A stretch of 64,000 nucleotides of DNA from Lactobacillus ultunensis DSM 16047 (GTDB taxonomy: Bacteria > Bacillota > Bacilli > Lactobacillales > Lactobacillaceae): assembly GCF_001436305.1 (NCBI RefSeq), contig NZ_AZFO01000006.1, positions 34,946-98,945 of the forward strand, given 5' to 3'. Under the pieces are notes generated by a model, which did no database searches, was not told where the DNA came from, and was given only the letters and a program-made list of their open reading frames with translations. This document shows, one piece after another, positions 43,894 through 53,886 of this stretch. A program made the position numbers and the translations under genes. How positions within the stretch are numbered: the first letter of the stretch is position 1; every line of letters begins with the position of its first letter.

Positions 43894-44682
43894 TTATTTG
43901 CGTTGAGGTCTTGGTGCAAATGCGGAACCTACAATATGGTAGTGCTGTCTAAATAAGTAGCGTACACCATATGCCACAGCAGCAATAATCAAGTCTACAA
44001 TACCTGGCAATACAGGATTAATTACACGGATTGCTGGCAATGATAAGATCCAAATCCAAACAAATAAAGCTACTGCAATACCTAACCCACTTAAGATAAA
44101 TTTAGACCAACCAATACGTTGACCATTCTTAGGCATCACTAGGTCGTTATATTTAACCATAAATACGCCCATCATAATACCTACACTGGTTAAGGTTAAA
44201 ATACCCATTTGTGAGTTTTCAGGTTGCTTTTCGTTTTGGAATAAAGCAACAAGTCCAAACAAGCCGACAAAAATAGCTACATACAAGAGTGCTCCATCAA
44301 CGGCTAATTGCCAAAATGGCGTCTCAACTGGCTTTTGTTCTGGATGAAGCAATTGTTCAGCCTTGATCTTAGGTGAAGCCAGGTAAAGGCCATTAGCTGG
44401 TTGACCATGGCGTTGAGCAATAATAATTTCACTTAATAAGTCATCAGTCATTGCAATAGCATCATCACGTGACATTGAACCTTGACGTTGCAATTCCTTT
44501 TCCAAACGGAAAACATAGTCTCTGTTCTTATTACTCAGCTTTTCACGAAGAATCTTAGGATCTGTATTCTTTAATTCTTCATCTTTAGCATCAGTTTCAG
44601 ACGCTTTTTTTAGCTTTTCTTGCTTTTCAGCATTAATATTTGAATTATTCTTTTCTTGTTCTTTTTTTGTATCTTCAGCCAT
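43894..44682 (-). CDS. DUF1129 family membrane protein
   Basis: The 262-residue protein has a charged N-terminal half (KKEQEKNNSNINAEKQEK and following) and six membrane segments in the C-terminal half. DUF1129 proteins of unknown role commonly follow ychF in lactobacilli, as here with an 8-bp gap and AGGAG overlapping the ychF stop. It closes the chromosome-partition gene cluster. Confidence 0.85.
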   Translation of the reverse strand: MAEDTKKEQEKNNSNINAEKQEKLKKASETDAKDEELKNTDPKILREKLSNKNRDYVFRLEKELQRQGSMSRDDAIAMTDDLLSEIIIAQRHGQPANGLYLASPKIKAEQLLHPEQKPVETPFWQLAVDGALLYVAIFVGLFGLVALFQNEKQPENSQMGILTLTSVGIMMGVFMVKYNDLVMPKNGQRIGWSKFILSGLGIAVALFVWIWILSLPAIRVINPVLPGIVDLIIAAVAYGVRYLFRQHYHIVGSAFAPRPQRK

Positions 44683-44690
44683 TCTTACTC

Positions 44691-45791
44691 CTAGACGTTA
44701 AATCTGAATTCGATAATGTCACCGTCTTGAACCACGTAATCCTTACCTTCAAGACGTAATTTACCTGCTTCCTTAACCTTTTGCATAGTTTCAAGCTTAT
44801 CCAAGTCATCAAATGAAACAACTTCAGCACGAATGAAACCACGTTCAAAGTCTGAGTGAATAATACCGGCAACTTGAGGAGCCTTCATGCCTTCGTGGAA
44901 AGTCCAAGCACGAGTTTCAGGACCACCAGCAGTAAAGAATGTTCTAAGACCTAAAATGTGGTAAGCAGCACGAATCAAACGGTTAAGACCTGGTTCCTTA
45001 ACGCCTTCCATTTCAAGCATTTCTTTCTTGTCATCGCCATCAAGACCAGCAATTTGTTCTTCGGCAGAAGCAGAAATACCCAATGCTTCGGCATGTTCCT
45101 TTTCTGCATGCTTCTTAACGATTTGGAAGTACTTGTCGCTTTCTGGATCAGCCATTGAACTTTCAGCGATGTTAGCTACATAAATTACTGACTTAGCAGT
45201 AAGCAAGAACAAGCCTTTAACAATCTTTTGTTCATCCTTGTTAAAGTCAATTGAACGAGCAGCATCCCCGTTTTCCAAAACTGGCTTTAATTTTTCAAGG
45301 ACAGCCATTTCAGCTTTAGCATCCTTGTCGCCCTGTTGAGCAACCTTCTTAACTTTACCAATCCGCTTATTAACGGCATCGAGGTCAGCAATCGCAAGTT
45401 CCAAGTTAATAGTATTAATATCTTCTTCTGGATCAACCTTACCAGTAACTGAAGTGATATTGTCATCGTCAAAAGCACGTACCACGTGAACAATCGCATC
45501 GGTTTGACGGATGTTTTCGAGGAACTTGTTACCAAGACCTTCACCTTTAGAAGCACCCTTTACCAAACCAGCAATATCAGTAAATTCGAAAGTAGTATGT
45601 ACAATCTTCTTGGCAGGAATCAATTCTTGAATTCTAGCCAAACGCTTGTCAGGAACTTCAACCATTCCGACATTTGGTTCAATGGTGGCAAATGGGTAAT
45701 TAGCCATTTCGGCACCAGCCTTAGTAATCGCGTTAAACAAAGTTGACTTACCAACGTTTGGTAAACCAACAATACCAGCAGTTAATGACAT
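44691..45791 (-). CDS. ychF: Redox-regulated ATPase/GTPase YchF
   Basis: This OBG-family P-loop protein binds ribosomes and prefers ATP. The 366-residue product has [15 protein letters not shown] at the N-terminus, a helical insertion (about 130-200) and the C-terminal TGS-like domain ([21 protein letters not shown]). AGAGGAC precedes the ATG. Confidence 0.96.
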   Translation of the reverse strand: MSLTAGIVGLPNVGKSTLFNAITKAGAEMANYPFATIEPNVGMVEVPDKRLARIQELIPAKKIVHTTFEFTDIAGLVKGASKGEGLGNKFLENIRQTDAIVHVVRAFDDDNITSVTGKVDPEEDINTINLELAIADLDAVNKRIGKVKKVAQQGDKDAKAEMAVLEKLKPVLENGDAARSIDFNKDEQKIVKGLFLLTAKSVIYVANIAESSMADPESDKYFQIVKKHAEKEHAEALGISASAEEQIAGLDGDDKKEMLEMEGVKEPGLNRLIRAAYHILGLRTFFTAGGPETRAWTFHEGMKAPQVAGIIHSDFERGFIRAEVVSFDDLDKLETMQKVKEAGKLRLEGKDYVVQDGDIIEFRFNV

Positions 45792-45848
45792 TTGTTGTCC
45801 TCTTTTTCTAAAAATCTATCTTTTATGTTTTTATCTTACTTGTCTATT

Positions 45849-46112
45849 TTATCTAAAATTTGGGCGAGCGATACTATCTTTTGGTACATATTGCTCTTTT
45901 TTTGCATTAACCGGATCATTTGCTTTGGTTAAAACTTTTTTCATTTTCCGGTTAAATTCACTGCGGGGCATCATAACTATGTGACCACAGCCCATACATT
46001 TCAATTTGATATCCGCACCCATGCGTAAAATTTCCCAGTCGTTGACTTGGCAAGCATGTGGCTTTTTCATTTGAACAGTATCCGCCAAATTATAAACAAT
46101 TTCTTTAGCCAT
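45849..46112 (-). CDS. DUF951 family protein
   Basis: The 87-residue protein carries the DUF951 pattern VQMKKPHACQVNDWEILRMGADIKLKC-GCGH, a small zinc-ribbon-like fold (cysteines in HAC and CMGCG). The start overlaps the parB stop by 8 bp. Its position between parB and ychF is typical for lactobacilli. The function is unknown. Confidence 0.9.
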   Translation of the reverse strand: MAKEIVYNLADTVQMKKPHACQVNDWEILRMGADIKLKCMGCGHIVMMPRSEFNRKMKKVLTKANDPVNAKKEQYVPKDSIARPNFR

Positions 46113-46989
46113 CTAAATCAACACCTAACAAATCAAGAATTCGATTAAGTTCATCAGCAGAAGCAAAATCAATTGATAAGTGGCCTTTGCCCTTCTTAGT
46201 TTCAGAAATATTGACGCTTGCACCAAACTTATTTGAAAGTTGATTTTCACTAGCACGAATAAATGCGGATTTCTTAACCGATTTCTTACGTGGCTTTTTA
46301 GCATTCATCTCGCTGACAAGAGCTTCAACTTTACGGACAGGCATCCCTTCCTTGACAACTTTTTTAGCCAAGGCATCAATCTTGTCTTTGTCCTTCAAGC
46401 CCAAAAGGGTTCTGGCTTGCCCCATTGACAATTCGCCGTGCTGTAACATGCGCTTTGTCTTGTTTGTCAAAGTTAATAAACGCAGATAATTAGCAATATA
46501 TGGACGAGACTTGCCCATTCGCTTAGAAACTTCTTCTTGAGTTAAGCCTAAATTCTTTTGAAGCATTTCATAAGCTTGTGCTTCTTCAAGTGGAGTTAAA
46601 TCCTCACGTTGCAAATTTTCCAAAACTGCAACTTCCATCATTTGACTTTCATCAAACTTGCGTACAATTGCAGGAATGGTCTTCTTCTTAGCTAACTTAG
46701 AAGCACGATAACGACGCTCACCGGCAATAATTTCATAGCCATTGACAGACTTACGCACGATGATCGGCTGAAAAACGCCATTTTCTTTGATAGAATCTGA
46801 CAATTCTTTCAGACTTTTATCGTCAAACCGTTTTCTAGGCTGATAGGGGTTAGGGCGAATATCGCCTAAATTAAGTTCTTGGACTTCCTCAGTTTCTTCA
46901 ATTTGAGGTTCATCTTCAAAAAGCGCCTCAATGCCGCGTCCTAAGCCGCCCTTCTTTTTTGGCTCTTTACTTCTTGAGTCTCTTGCCAT
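46105..46989 (-). CDS. parB: Chromosome partitioning protein ParB (Spo0J)
   Basis: ParB loads on parS sites near the origin. The 294-residue protein has GLGRGIEALF, the CTPase/nuclease-like motif ENLQREDLTPLEEA, the GERRYRA box and a helix-turn-helix (TQEEVSKRMGKSRPYIANYLRLL). It overlaps parA by 23 bp. A second ParB-type gene (noc) lies on the other side of parA. Confidence 0.95.
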   Translation of the reverse strand: MARDSRSKEPKKKGGLGRGIEALFEDEPQIEETEEVQELNLGDIRPNPYQPRKRFDDKSLKELSDSIKENGVFQPIIVRKSVNGYEIIAGERRYRASKLAKKKTIPAIVRKFDESQMMEVAVLENLQREDLTPLEEAQAYEMLQKNLGLTQEEVSKRMGKSRPYIANYLRLLTLTNKTKRMLQHGELSMGQARTLLGLKDKDKIDALAKKVVKEGMPVRKVEALVSEMNAKKPRKKSVKKSAFIRASENQLSNKFGASVNISETKKGKGHLSIDFASADELNRILDLLGVDLDG

Positions 46990-47746
46990 GAGCTTTTAAC
47001 ACCTCTTTTGCTAAATCATCATATACCTTCGCACCACGTGACTTTGGAGCATATTCAGTAATTGGCTGACCATAACTTGGAGCTTCTGCCAACTTGGTAA
47101 TTCTTGGAATAATTGTTTTATAAACTTTTTTGCTAAAGTAAGATTGAACTTCCTTAACAACTTCCGCACCTAAGTTAGTTCTTGCATCCAACATGGTCAG
47201 CAATACGCCTTCAACACCTAAGTCTTTATTAAAGTGTTTTTGAACCAAACGAATAGTATTTAAAAGCTGGCTCAAACCTTCCATAGCGTAGTATTCACTT
47301 TGGACTGGAATCAAAATTGAATCAGATGCAGTAAAGGCATTGATAGAAAGTTGACCCAAAGATGGTGGACAGTCAATAAAGACAAAGTCATATTGATCGC
47401 TCACTGCATCAAGTGCAGACTTAAGTCTCGTTTCACGGGCCATCATACTAATCAATTCTGTTTCAGCACCAGACAAATTAATGGTTGCTGGTACCATGTC
47501 TAACTTAGTAGTTGAAGTATGATGAATCGTATCTTGGATAGGAATTTCATCAATCAAAACATTGTAAATGTCCTGGTCAATCTCTGATTTTTCAATTCCT
47601 AAACCAGAGGTAGCGTTGCCTTGAGGATCAATGTCCACAATCAACACGCGATAACCACGGTCGGCAATTGAGGCTGCTAAGTTAATGGTAGTCGTAGTTT
47701 TGCCTACGCCGCCTTTTTGATTAGCAACCGAAATTACATTTACCAT
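46967..47746 (-). CDS. parA: Chromosome partitioning ATPase ParA (Soj)
   Basis: The 259-residue ATPase has the deviant Walker A KGGVGKTTT at the N-terminus, FIDCPPSLG and the DNA-binding C-terminal helices. I chose the ATG at 47746; the ATG at 47755 lies too close to the AAGGG ribosome binding site. It works with ParB in origin segregation. Confidence 0.95.
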   Translation of the reverse strand: MVNVISVANQKGGVGKTTTTINLAASIADRGYRVLIVDIDPQGNATSGLGIEKSEIDQDIYNVLIDEIPIQDTIHHTSTTKLDMVPATINLSGAETELISMMARETRLKSALDAVSDQYDFVFIDCPPSLGQLSINAFTASDSILIPVQSEYYAMEGLSQLLNTIRLVQKHFNKDLGVEGVLLTMLDARTNLGAEVVKEVQSYFSKKVYKTIIPRITKLAEAPSYGQPITEYAPKSRGAKVYDDLAKEVLKAHGKRLKK

Positions 47747-47761
47747 ATTTTTCATCCCTTC

Positions 47762-48598
47762 CTATTTTCTTTTTAGTTCAATCATAATCTTGTAATCGTC
47801 AGGATCCTTATCTTCCTTAACTTTAACCTTAATACCTGAATCTTTAGCCAATTTAATAGCTTTTTTAATTGTATTAATCTGTACTTTTAAGTCTTTTGGA
47901 ATTCGACTGGTTACATGCTTTTGTTCTGGTTTAGCCTTCTTCTTAGGAGCAGGGTTAAAGTAACCGTCAACGTCTTTGGCAATTTCTTCCGTTTGTTTAA
48001 CGGTCAAACCTTTTTCTTCAACTTCTGCTAAAACACGCTTTTGATCTTCATCACTTAAGCCAATCAAAGCACGACCGTGACGAGCGGTAATCTTGCCATC
48101 AATTAAAGCTTGTTGAACATCATCGCCCAATTTTAATAAACGCAATTTATTAGCAACATAAGATTGTGATTTACCCATGTCCTTAGCTAAAGCAGTTTGA
48201 GTCAAATCATTCAATTTCATCAAATTAGTGTAGGCTTTAGCTTCATCAATTGGATTCAGATCTTCACGCTGCAAGTTTTCAATCAAAGCTAATGAAGCAG
48301 CTTGATCGTCATCCATATTATTAACGATAGCTGGAATTGTCTTCCAACCTAAACTTTGAGCAGCGCGATAACGACGTTCACCAGCAATAATTTCATATTG
48401 ATCGCCATCTTCTCTTACAACAATTGGCTGAAGAAGGCCATCTTTATCAAGCGTTTCAGCTAATTCTTTAATAGAATCATCTGAAAAACTACGCCGTGGT
48501 TGATAGCGATTAGGAACGATTTTATCTAATTCAAGATCTTGAATTTGTTTATTTTTAGGGACTTCATCATCGTGATGCATAAAAGAAAATAATGACAT
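47762..48598 (-). CDS. noc: ParB-like nucleoid occlusion protein
   Basis: The 278-residue protein has the same order as ParB (GERRYRA, ENLQREDLNPIDEA, helix-turn-helix with TQTALAKDMGKSQSYVANKLRLL), but begins MSLFSFMHHDDE, like the membrane-binding amphipathic N-terminus of Noc. It sits between rsmG and parA, the usual noc position. GGAGGAG precedes the ATG. Confidence 0.88.
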   Translation of the reverse strand: MSLFSFMHHDDEVPKNKQIQDLELDKIVPNRYQPRRSFSDDSIKELAETLDKDGLLQPIVVREDGDQYEIIAGERRYRAAQSLGWKTIPAIVNNMDDDQAASLALIENLQREDLNPIDEAKAYTNLMKLNDLTQTALAKDMGKSQSYVANKLRLLKLGDDVQQALIDGKITARHGRALIGLSDEDQKRVLAEVEEKGLTVKQTEEIAKDVDGYFNPAPKKKAKPEQKHVTSRIPKDLKVQINTIKKAIKLAKDSGIKVKVKEDKDPDDYKIMIELKRK

Positions 48599-48617
48599 AT
48601 TTCTTTCTCCTCCTAAG

Positions 48618-49340
48618 TTAATGTATTGGTTTACGCCGCGGTGTCCCAGCCTGACGCGGATACTTCTTTGGCGTTGCTTTAATCTTTTGAACTAAAACCA
48701 AGGTTCTCTCTTCTTCACTTTCTGGCAAAGTCAATCCTTCATCTTTAATGAGTTTGCCACCTAAGACCTCAAGAGCTTTCTTGCCATCATCTAATTCATC
48801 TTCAGCCTTTGGACCTTTTAAAGCTACAAAATAGCCTTCTTTTTTAACTAAGGGCAGGCAATATTCACTCAATACAGACATTCTTGCAACAGCACGAGCA
48901 GTAACAATATCAAACTTTTCACGATAAAGTTTGTTTTGTCCAACGTCTTCAGCACGACCATGAACTAATTCCACGTCCGTTAGGCCCAGTTGAGCAATCA
49001 AATCTTTTAAGAAATTCAATCTCTTTTGAAGAGAGTCAACAATTGTTACTTTAAGCGTTGGCTTCAAAATTTTAAGCGGAATCGATGGAAAACCGGCACC
49101 AGCACCAACATCACAGAGAGTTGCACCATCTTTAAAAACTTCACCAAAAGTAAAAAGTGGCGTAACACTGTCATAAAAGTGCTTAAGATACACTTCATCT
49201 TCTTCTGTGATTCGAGTCAAGTTAACATGTTCGTTAACTTCAACCAGCAATTTAAAGTAAAGTTTAAATTGCTGCTTTTGTTTATCAGTTAACTTAAAAT
49301 TATGTTTTGATAGTTCTAAGACAAATTTTTCAGGATTCAT
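48618..49340 (-). CDS. rsmG: 16S rRNA (guanine527-N7) methyltransferase
   Basis: The 240-residue methyltransferase (GidB) has the SAM-binding motif [16 protein letters not shown], then KRLNFLKDL and VTARAVARM. It methylates G527 of 16S rRNA. It is first in the rsmG-noc-parA-parB cluster; the upstream 160 bp are shared with the divergent cvpA gene. Confidence 0.96.
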   Translation of the reverse strand: MNPEKFVLELSKHNFKLTDKQKQQFKLYFKLLVEVNEHVNLTRITEEDEVYLKHFYDSVTPLFTFGEVFKDGATLCDVGAGAGFPSIPLKILKPTLKVTIVDSLQKRLNFLKDLIAQLGLTDVELVHGRAEDVGQNKLYREKFDIVTARAVARMSVLSEYCLPLVKKEGYFVALKGPKAEDELDDGKKALEVLGGKLIKDEGLTLPESEEERTLVLVQKIKATPKKYPRQAGTPRRKPIH

Positions 49341-49500
49341 TTTTCACCCGTGAAACCTTGTTTCACACTTCTAAATTTAACGCAAAATATACTGATTAGT
49401 AAAGAGAAATCATCTTTCAATTATGAAGTATTTTATTGCAATCGTCAAAGTTTTACGGCTTGCAAATAAGGTATAATAGGACAACAAGGAGAAAGAAAAT
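49340..49500. promoter_or_regulatory. Divergent promoter region with parS-like half-sites
   Basis: Just upstream of rsmG, TTTCAC-CC-GTGAAAC is followed by CTT and GTTTCAC (about 49342-49367). These match parS half-sites (TGTTTCAC/GTGAAACA), but the arrangement is not the 16-bp palindrome. The rest contains the cvpA leader with AAGGAG before its ATG. Confidence 0.35.
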
Positions 49501-50037
49501 ATGGTTGTTACTTTAATTGTTCTAGCTTATTTAGCATATAAAGCTTATACAGGCTACAAGACCGGCTTTACACGCTACATTATCGGCTTAATTTGTTCAG
49601 CAATTGTCTTTATGGTTGCCATTTTTATGCAAAACCCATTTGGCAATTGGCTGTATATGCAATTTACTGGAGAAATGATCAAAAATAATGCAACAAACAA
49701 TGTAGAATTAATGATCGCACGTTTCGCTGCATTCTTTATTGTTTTCTTTGTTGGAAAAATGATCATGAAGATTTTCAAGAATTGGATTCCTGCAAAGAAT
49801 CCACATGCTACGAATTTAGGCAGCATCTTAGATAACGTATTAGGTGCACTGGCATCCCTGATTGCTAGTTACTTTATCGTTTACGTTGTCCTATCAATGT
49901 TTAATGCATTGCAAAATCCGTGGTTCATGCAACAAACAATTGATTCTTCATTCTTAAGATTCATTATTTACAGCACACCAGGACTTTCCAACGGCGTCTT
50001 CAATAATATCTTTAACATCAGTAAAACAGTTGGTTAA
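49501..50037 (+). CDS. CvpA family membrane protein
   Basis: The 178-residue protein has four membrane segments with the CvpA pattern (TGFTRYIIGLICSAIV, ARFAAFFIVFFVGKMIMK, LGSILDNVLGALASLIASY). CvpA-like proteins influence colicin V export in Enterobacteria and envelope homeostasis elsewhere. AAGGAGAAAGAAAAT precedes the ATG. The gene is monocistronic. Confidence 0.85.
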   Translation: MVVTLIVLAYLAYKAYTGYKTGFTRYIIGLICSAIVFMVAIFMQNPFGNWLYMQFTGEMIKNNATNNVELMIARFAAFFIVFFVGKMIMKIFKNWIPAKNPHATNLGSILDNVLGALASLIASYFIVYVVLSMFNALQNPWFMQQTIDSSFLRFIIYSTPGLSNGVFNNIFNISKTVG

Positions 50038-50043
50038 CAAAAT

Positions 50044-50076
50044 AAGGACTAAGCTGAAAAAGCTTAGTCCTTATTT
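50044..50076. terminator. Bidirectional terminator
   Basis: AAGGACTAAGCT and AGCTTAGTCCTT form a 12-bp stem with a 5-nt loop, followed by ATTTTT, between convergent cvpA and apbE. Confidence 0.92.
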
Positions 50077-51006
50077 TTAATTATTAAAATTATCGTACTC
50101 CACATGTTCATCATTATAAACGAAAATTGCACCGATTCGATCAGCATTATCGTGCCACCCCTTCATCGGATGACCTGCGAAAAACAGCCTTTTACATTCA
50201 ATTTCGGCTTCAACTGACGTTCTAGTAAAAGTTGTTACGCCAGCCAAGTCGGTCTTCACAGGATAGCCAGTTCTAGGATCGATTAAATGGTGATACTTAT
50301 GTCCATCAACAATCAAATAACGTTCATAGGTACCACTAGTTACCGCTGAACACTGAGGCACCATTACCGAGGTAATATTATCGCCACGTGGTTCTTTCGG
50401 GTCCTGGACACCAATTGTCCATTGATGATTAGCTCTCTTAGGTGAATCCCCCACGAGCAAAATATTTCCGCCTAAATTAATAATCCCAGCTTCTACGCCA
50501 TAAGCCAGCCAGAGATCGCGAATTCTGTCAGCAATCCAACCTTTAGCAATGCCACCTAGGTCTAATTCCATGCCTTTCATTTTAAGAAAAACGCTTTGAT
50601 CTTGATCATTCAACACTACCTTGAATGGATTGATCAACAACATTTTGTCTTTAATTTCTTCATCTTTAGGCACATGTGCTCCTTTAAAGCCAATATGCCA
50701 TAATTTAACAACAGGTCCAATCAACGCATTAAAGCCAAAATTTTCTCGACTTTGTTCAACAGCTAATTTTACTAAGCCATAAACTGCACTGGATACTTGA
50801 ACTGGATGATCGCCAGCCGCATGATTAATATCCATTACTTCAGATTCATCACGATTAACTGTCAATAGATCTTCATAATGATCAATCAGATCAAATGATT
50901 TTTGCAACAAACTACGATCTTGTGTACCAAAAATCTGTAAAGTAATTGAAGTTCCCAAAGCATGATGGTGTCCAACTACTTGCTCTAATGCTAAATCTTT
51001 AATCAT
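50077..51006 (-). CDS. apbE: FAD:protein FMN transferase (ApbE)
   Basis: ApbE attaches FMN covalently to threonine or serine of target flavoproteins. The 309-residue protein has ELDLGGIAKGWIADR, NLGGNILLVG and SGTYERYLIVDGHKYHHLIDPRTG, the standard ApbE motifs with metal-binding residues. No lipobox is seen, so it may act in the cytoplasm or be exported otherwise. I chose the ATG at 51006, 4 bp after the phosphatase stop. Flavin reductases are encoded nearby. Confidence 0.92.
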   Translation of the reverse strand: MIKDLALEQVVGHHHALGTSITLQIFGTQDRSLLQKSFDLIDHYEDLLTVNRDESEVMDINHAAGDHPVQVSSAVYGLVKLAVEQSRENFGFNALIGPVVKLWHIGFKGAHVPKDEEIKDKMLLINPFKVVLNDQDQSVFLKMKGMELDLGGIAKGWIADRIRDLWLAYGVEAGIINLGGNILLVGDSPKRANHQWTIGVQDPKEPRGDNITSVMVPQCSAVTSGTYERYLIVDGHKYHHLIDPRTGYPVKTDLAGVTTFTRTSVEAEIECKRLFFAGHPMKGWHDNADRIGAIFVYNDEHVEYDNFNN

Positions 51007-51010
51007 TTTC

Positions 51011-51802
51011 CTAGTCTTCCAAATATAATTCACGCAATCTGTCACGTAATTGCGGCGTTACGCCAACTTTTTCTCTTAAATAATTATCAATTCCGCCAAA
51101 TTCCTTTTCGATCGCAATCAATGACGTATCCAAAAAAGCATCACTAACCGAACCTAAAATTCTCATATTAGCTCGGAAACAGAGATTTTCACCGTCTTCT
51201 TTCATTTTTTGATCACGAATAGCGCGATAAGAATTGAGCATGTAATTTGAGTACAAGTAATCTTGTCTAATGGTTTCCATATCAACCCCAAGAAGATAAA
51301 GAATCATTACCGTTACAATTCCCGTTCTGTCCTTACCTTCAGAGCAATGATATAAAACAGCACCATTTTCAGTATTAGCTAGTACTTCTAGAATCTTGTG
51401 CAAACTATTTTGAGCATGCTCTTTTACAACATGGGAACGATAACGATCGCACATCATTCTAAAACCAGCGTACTGATCCTTTCGATACACTGCAAATACT
51501 TTAGCCAGGTCCTTTTTCCCACCTTTAGTATTATCATCAGTTGAAATCGATAAATCGATATGATCTACGCCTGGAATTTGGCTATCAGGCATTTTACGAC
51601 ATTCAAGTGGTGAACGCAGGTCAATAATTTTAGTTAGTCCATAATTAAGCAAAAATTTTTCATCATGCGGAGTTATATCGCTGATCTTACCTGTTCTCAG
51701 CAAACGACGCATCTTAACCTTACGACCTTCATAGCCAATATAGCCACCTAAATCTCGTGGGTTACGGACTTTTTCTAATGGTAAAACGATCGGATCTGTC
51801 AT
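51011..51802 (-). CDS. Tyrosine-protein phosphatase (IphP/DSP-like)
   Basis: The 263-residue enzyme has NPRDLGGY near the N-terminus and the P-loop HCSEGKDRTG near residue 147, the signature of IphP/LipA-type phosphatases acting on phosphotyrosine or phosphoinositides. The ATG at 51802 follows AGAAGTGAAG. It is in one operon with apbE. Confidence 0.9.
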   Translation of the reverse strand: MTDPIVLPLEKVRNPRDLGGYIGYEGRKVKMRRLLRTGKISDITPHDEKFLLNYGLTKIIDLRSPLECRKMPDSQIPGVDHIDLSISTDDNTKGGKKDLAKVFAVYRKDQYAGFRMMCDRYRSHVVKEHAQNSLHKILEVLANTENGAVLYHCSEGKDRTGIVTVMILYLLGVDMETIRQDYLYSNYMLNSYRAIRDQKMKEDGENLCFRANMRILGSVSDAFLDTSLIAIEKEFGGIDNYLREKVGVTPQLRDRLRELYLED

Positions 51803-51834
51803 TGTCTTCACTTCTTTACATCTTAGTTTTTTGA

Positions 51835-51870
51835 TAAAAAAACCGAATAGTATTCCTATTCGGTAATTTT
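51835..51870 (-). terminator. Terminator of the FMN reductase genes
   Basis: ACCGAATAG and CTATTCGGT form a 9-bp stem followed by T7 on the minus strand. Confidence 0.88.
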
Positions 51871-51896
51871 ACTATTGAGTGGTCAAACTAACAAAA

Positions 51897-52445
51897 TTAT
51901 TTATTAGCTTGATCAACAAATTTAACAAAATTGTCCATCATAGCATCTAATTGCTTGATGTAATTTTCATTAGTTAAATCTCCACTAGTCTTATCAAAGT
52001 TGTTAACAGCACCGCCAATTAAGACTTCATTGCCTGGTAAAACATTGGCGCTCATATCTGGTGAAAGCAAGATTTCACGCATATCTTCTTGAGCACGGCT
52101 CGAGCCTTGAATACCATATGACGTACCCACAACTGCAGCCGGCTTCATTTTCATTACGTTAGGACCAGCATGTGAACCTAACCATTCAAGGGCACTCTTT
52201 AATGCAGCAGGAATAGCATGGTCGTATTCCGGCGTAGTGAAGATAATGCCGTCAGCATTTTTTATATCTTCAATCCATTGTTTAGTGGCTTCATCTGGTT
52301 CATCAGTTCTACAAAATGGCTTGATTCCATCAATTTCTTTTACTTCAATATCGGCTTTGTCAGCATAACGCTTAGCAATAAATTTTGCCAAAAAGCGATT
52401 ATATGAAAACGGAGCGTTAGTACCAACGATTGCTAATAATTTCAT
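51897..52445 (-). CDS. NADPH-dependent FMN reductase family protein 1
   Basis: The 182-residue flavodoxin-fold protein has GTNAPFSYNR at the N-terminus, [21 protein letters not shown] and GTSYGIQGSSRAQEDMR. It probably reduces free FMN or quinones with NADPH. It lies 13 bp after a paralogue and follows AGGGGG. The pair is preceded by a TetR-family regulator gene. Confidence 0.87.
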   Translation of the reverse strand: MKLLAIVGTNAPFSYNRFLAKFIAKRYADKADIEVKEIDGIKPFCRTDEPDEATKQWIEDIKNADGIIFTTPEYDHAIPAALKSALEWLGSHAGPNVMKMKPAAVVGTSYGIQGSSRAQEDMREILLSPDMSANVLPGNEVLIGGAVNNFDKTSGDLTNENYIKQLDAMMDNFVKFVDQANK

Positions 52446-52458
52446 TTAAATAAGCCCC

Positions 52459-52998
52459 CTATTTAGTAAGTTGTGCATACCATTCATCGACTTCATCAAA
52501 GAAGTGATTCAGGAACTTAAGCGTACCTGGTTCAGTTAAGTTACCTTCATTATCAAATTGCTTTGGAGCAATGCCCATCATAAATTCATCACCGTTAAAA
52601 ACATGAGCGCTAAAACCAGGAGCAGCCAGAATACTCTTTAAACGAGTTTGAGAACGAGCGGCACCTTGAGGCATTGGTGAAGTTGATACGATTACAACTG
52701 GCTTACCATGAAATGGGTGAACAGAACTAGAGAGCCATTCAAGAGCACTCTTCAATGCACTAGTAACTGAGTGTTGTTGTTCTGGAGAACCGATAACTAC
52801 CATATCAGCTTCCTCTATTTTTTTACCTAATGCTAAAACATCTGCAGGTGCATCAACACCTTCTTTAAACATTGGCAAGCCCTTTACTGTAGCAAAGTCA
52901 AAGTCATATTTATAATCTAAATTTTTCATGATAACTCGCAGTAACTTTTCGTTAAACGAGTTATCGGCATTTGAGCCAGATAAAGCTAGGACCTTCAT
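52459..52998 (-). CDS. NADPH-dependent FMN reductase family protein 2
   Basis: The 179-residue protein shows the same fold as its neighbour ([51 protein letters not shown]). Tandem duplication is clear. The ATG at 52998 follows AAAGGTGG. The two enzymes may form a heterodimer; this is inference. Confidence 0.87.
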   Translation of the reverse strand: MKVLALSGSNADNSFNEKLLRVIMKNLDYKYDFDFATVKGLPMFKEGVDAPADVLALGKKIEEADMVVIGSPEQQHSVTSALKSALEWLSSSVHPFHGKPVVIVSTSPMPQGAARSQTRLKSILAAPGFSAHVFNGDEFMMGIAPKQFDNEGNLTEPGTLKFLNHFFDEVDEWYAQLTK

Positions 52999-53084
52999 AA
53001 AAACCACCTTTCAAAATTCCCTCTCTGAATAATTATAACTTAATGCCCTCCAATTTAAGAGAAATTAATTTGTTTCGACACAAG

Positions 53085-53121
53085 AAAAAAGACACTTTCA
53101 ATAAAGCGAAAATGTCTTTTT
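53085..53121 (-). terminator. Terminator of the TetR gene
   Basis: AAAAGACA and TGTCTTTT with inner TTTC/GAAA pairing form a hairpin followed by a T run on the minus strand, located just after the TetR gene. Confidence 0.8.
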
Positions 53122-53156
53122 AAAAGTAGAAAAGCACAGATGATTGGCAAAGTATA

Positions 53157-53768
53157 TTATGCCAAGTTATCCTTAAGAGATGCTTCGTCGTCTGCTGCAA
53201 ACATAGGATTCTCTTGAGTTTCGCTGAGACGATCGTTGAGCATAGCGTCATGAATTTGAGCATCCAAAACGTTAATAATTTGATTTTGATTGAAGCTTGC
53301 AATCTCGTTAACAACCAGTGCAGCCATACCAGTAGTTGAAATCCAGTTAGCTACTACAATGTCACGAACTTTATCTTGATCATAATCAGTATCAGAATAT
53401 TGTTCATTGAACTTTTCGATAGCAAGATCCATCAAAGTATCAGCGATAACCTTGCCGTCTACAAACATAGCACGGAATAAGTTAACATGCTTTTGTGCAA
53501 AATCAATATAAGATAAGTCAAGGTCGATCAAAGGTTCACCCGTGTACTTTTGTTGCAAAGTATGGGTTCTCAAGTCATCTGAAATTCTCTCCAAAACTTG
53601 AGCACGAAGATCTTCCATGTTTTCAAATTCTAGATACAAAGGTTGGGTTGAAAAGTGACCTGCCTTTGCAATGCTACGAGCAGTTAATCCTTCAATACCA
53701 TCCTTAATTGCCATCTTATACGCGGTATCTAAAATTTTGTCTTTACTAATTTCCTTTTTTCTTGCCAT
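53157..53768 (-). CDS. TetR-family transcriptional regulator
   Basis: The 203-residue protein has an N-terminal TetR helix-turn-helix (ILDTAYKMAIKDGIEGLTARSIAKAG, then STQPLYLEFENMEDL) and a helical ligand domain. The ATG at 53768 follows GAGGTG. It is encoded upstream of the two FMN reductases across a terminator and may control them. Its own promoter is at 53840-53868. Confidence 0.88.
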   Translation of the reverse strand: MARKKEISKDKILDTAYKMAIKDGIEGLTARSIAKAGHFSTQPLYLEFENMEDLRAQVLERISDDLRTHTLQQKYTGEPLIDLDLSYIDFAQKHVNLFRAMFVDGKVIADTLMDLAIEKFNEQYSDTDYDQDKVRDIVVANWISTTGMAALVVNEIASFNQNQIINVLDAQIHDAMLNDRLSETQENPMFAADDEASLKDNLA

Positions 53769-53839
53769 TTCAATGCACCTCAATCATATAATCACTTCAT
53801 ATGCTTTTCAATACACCCGTTATTTTTTACTTCAGGACC

Positions 53840-53868
53840 ATCATATATCCAAAAAATAACAAATGCAA
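53840..53868 (-). promoter_or_regulatory. Promoter of the TetR gene
   Basis: On the minus strand TTGCAT and TATGAT are separated by 17 bp, about 70 bp upstream of the start codon. Confidence 0.65.
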
Positions 53869-53886
53869 GTCTAATTCCTTATTTTT

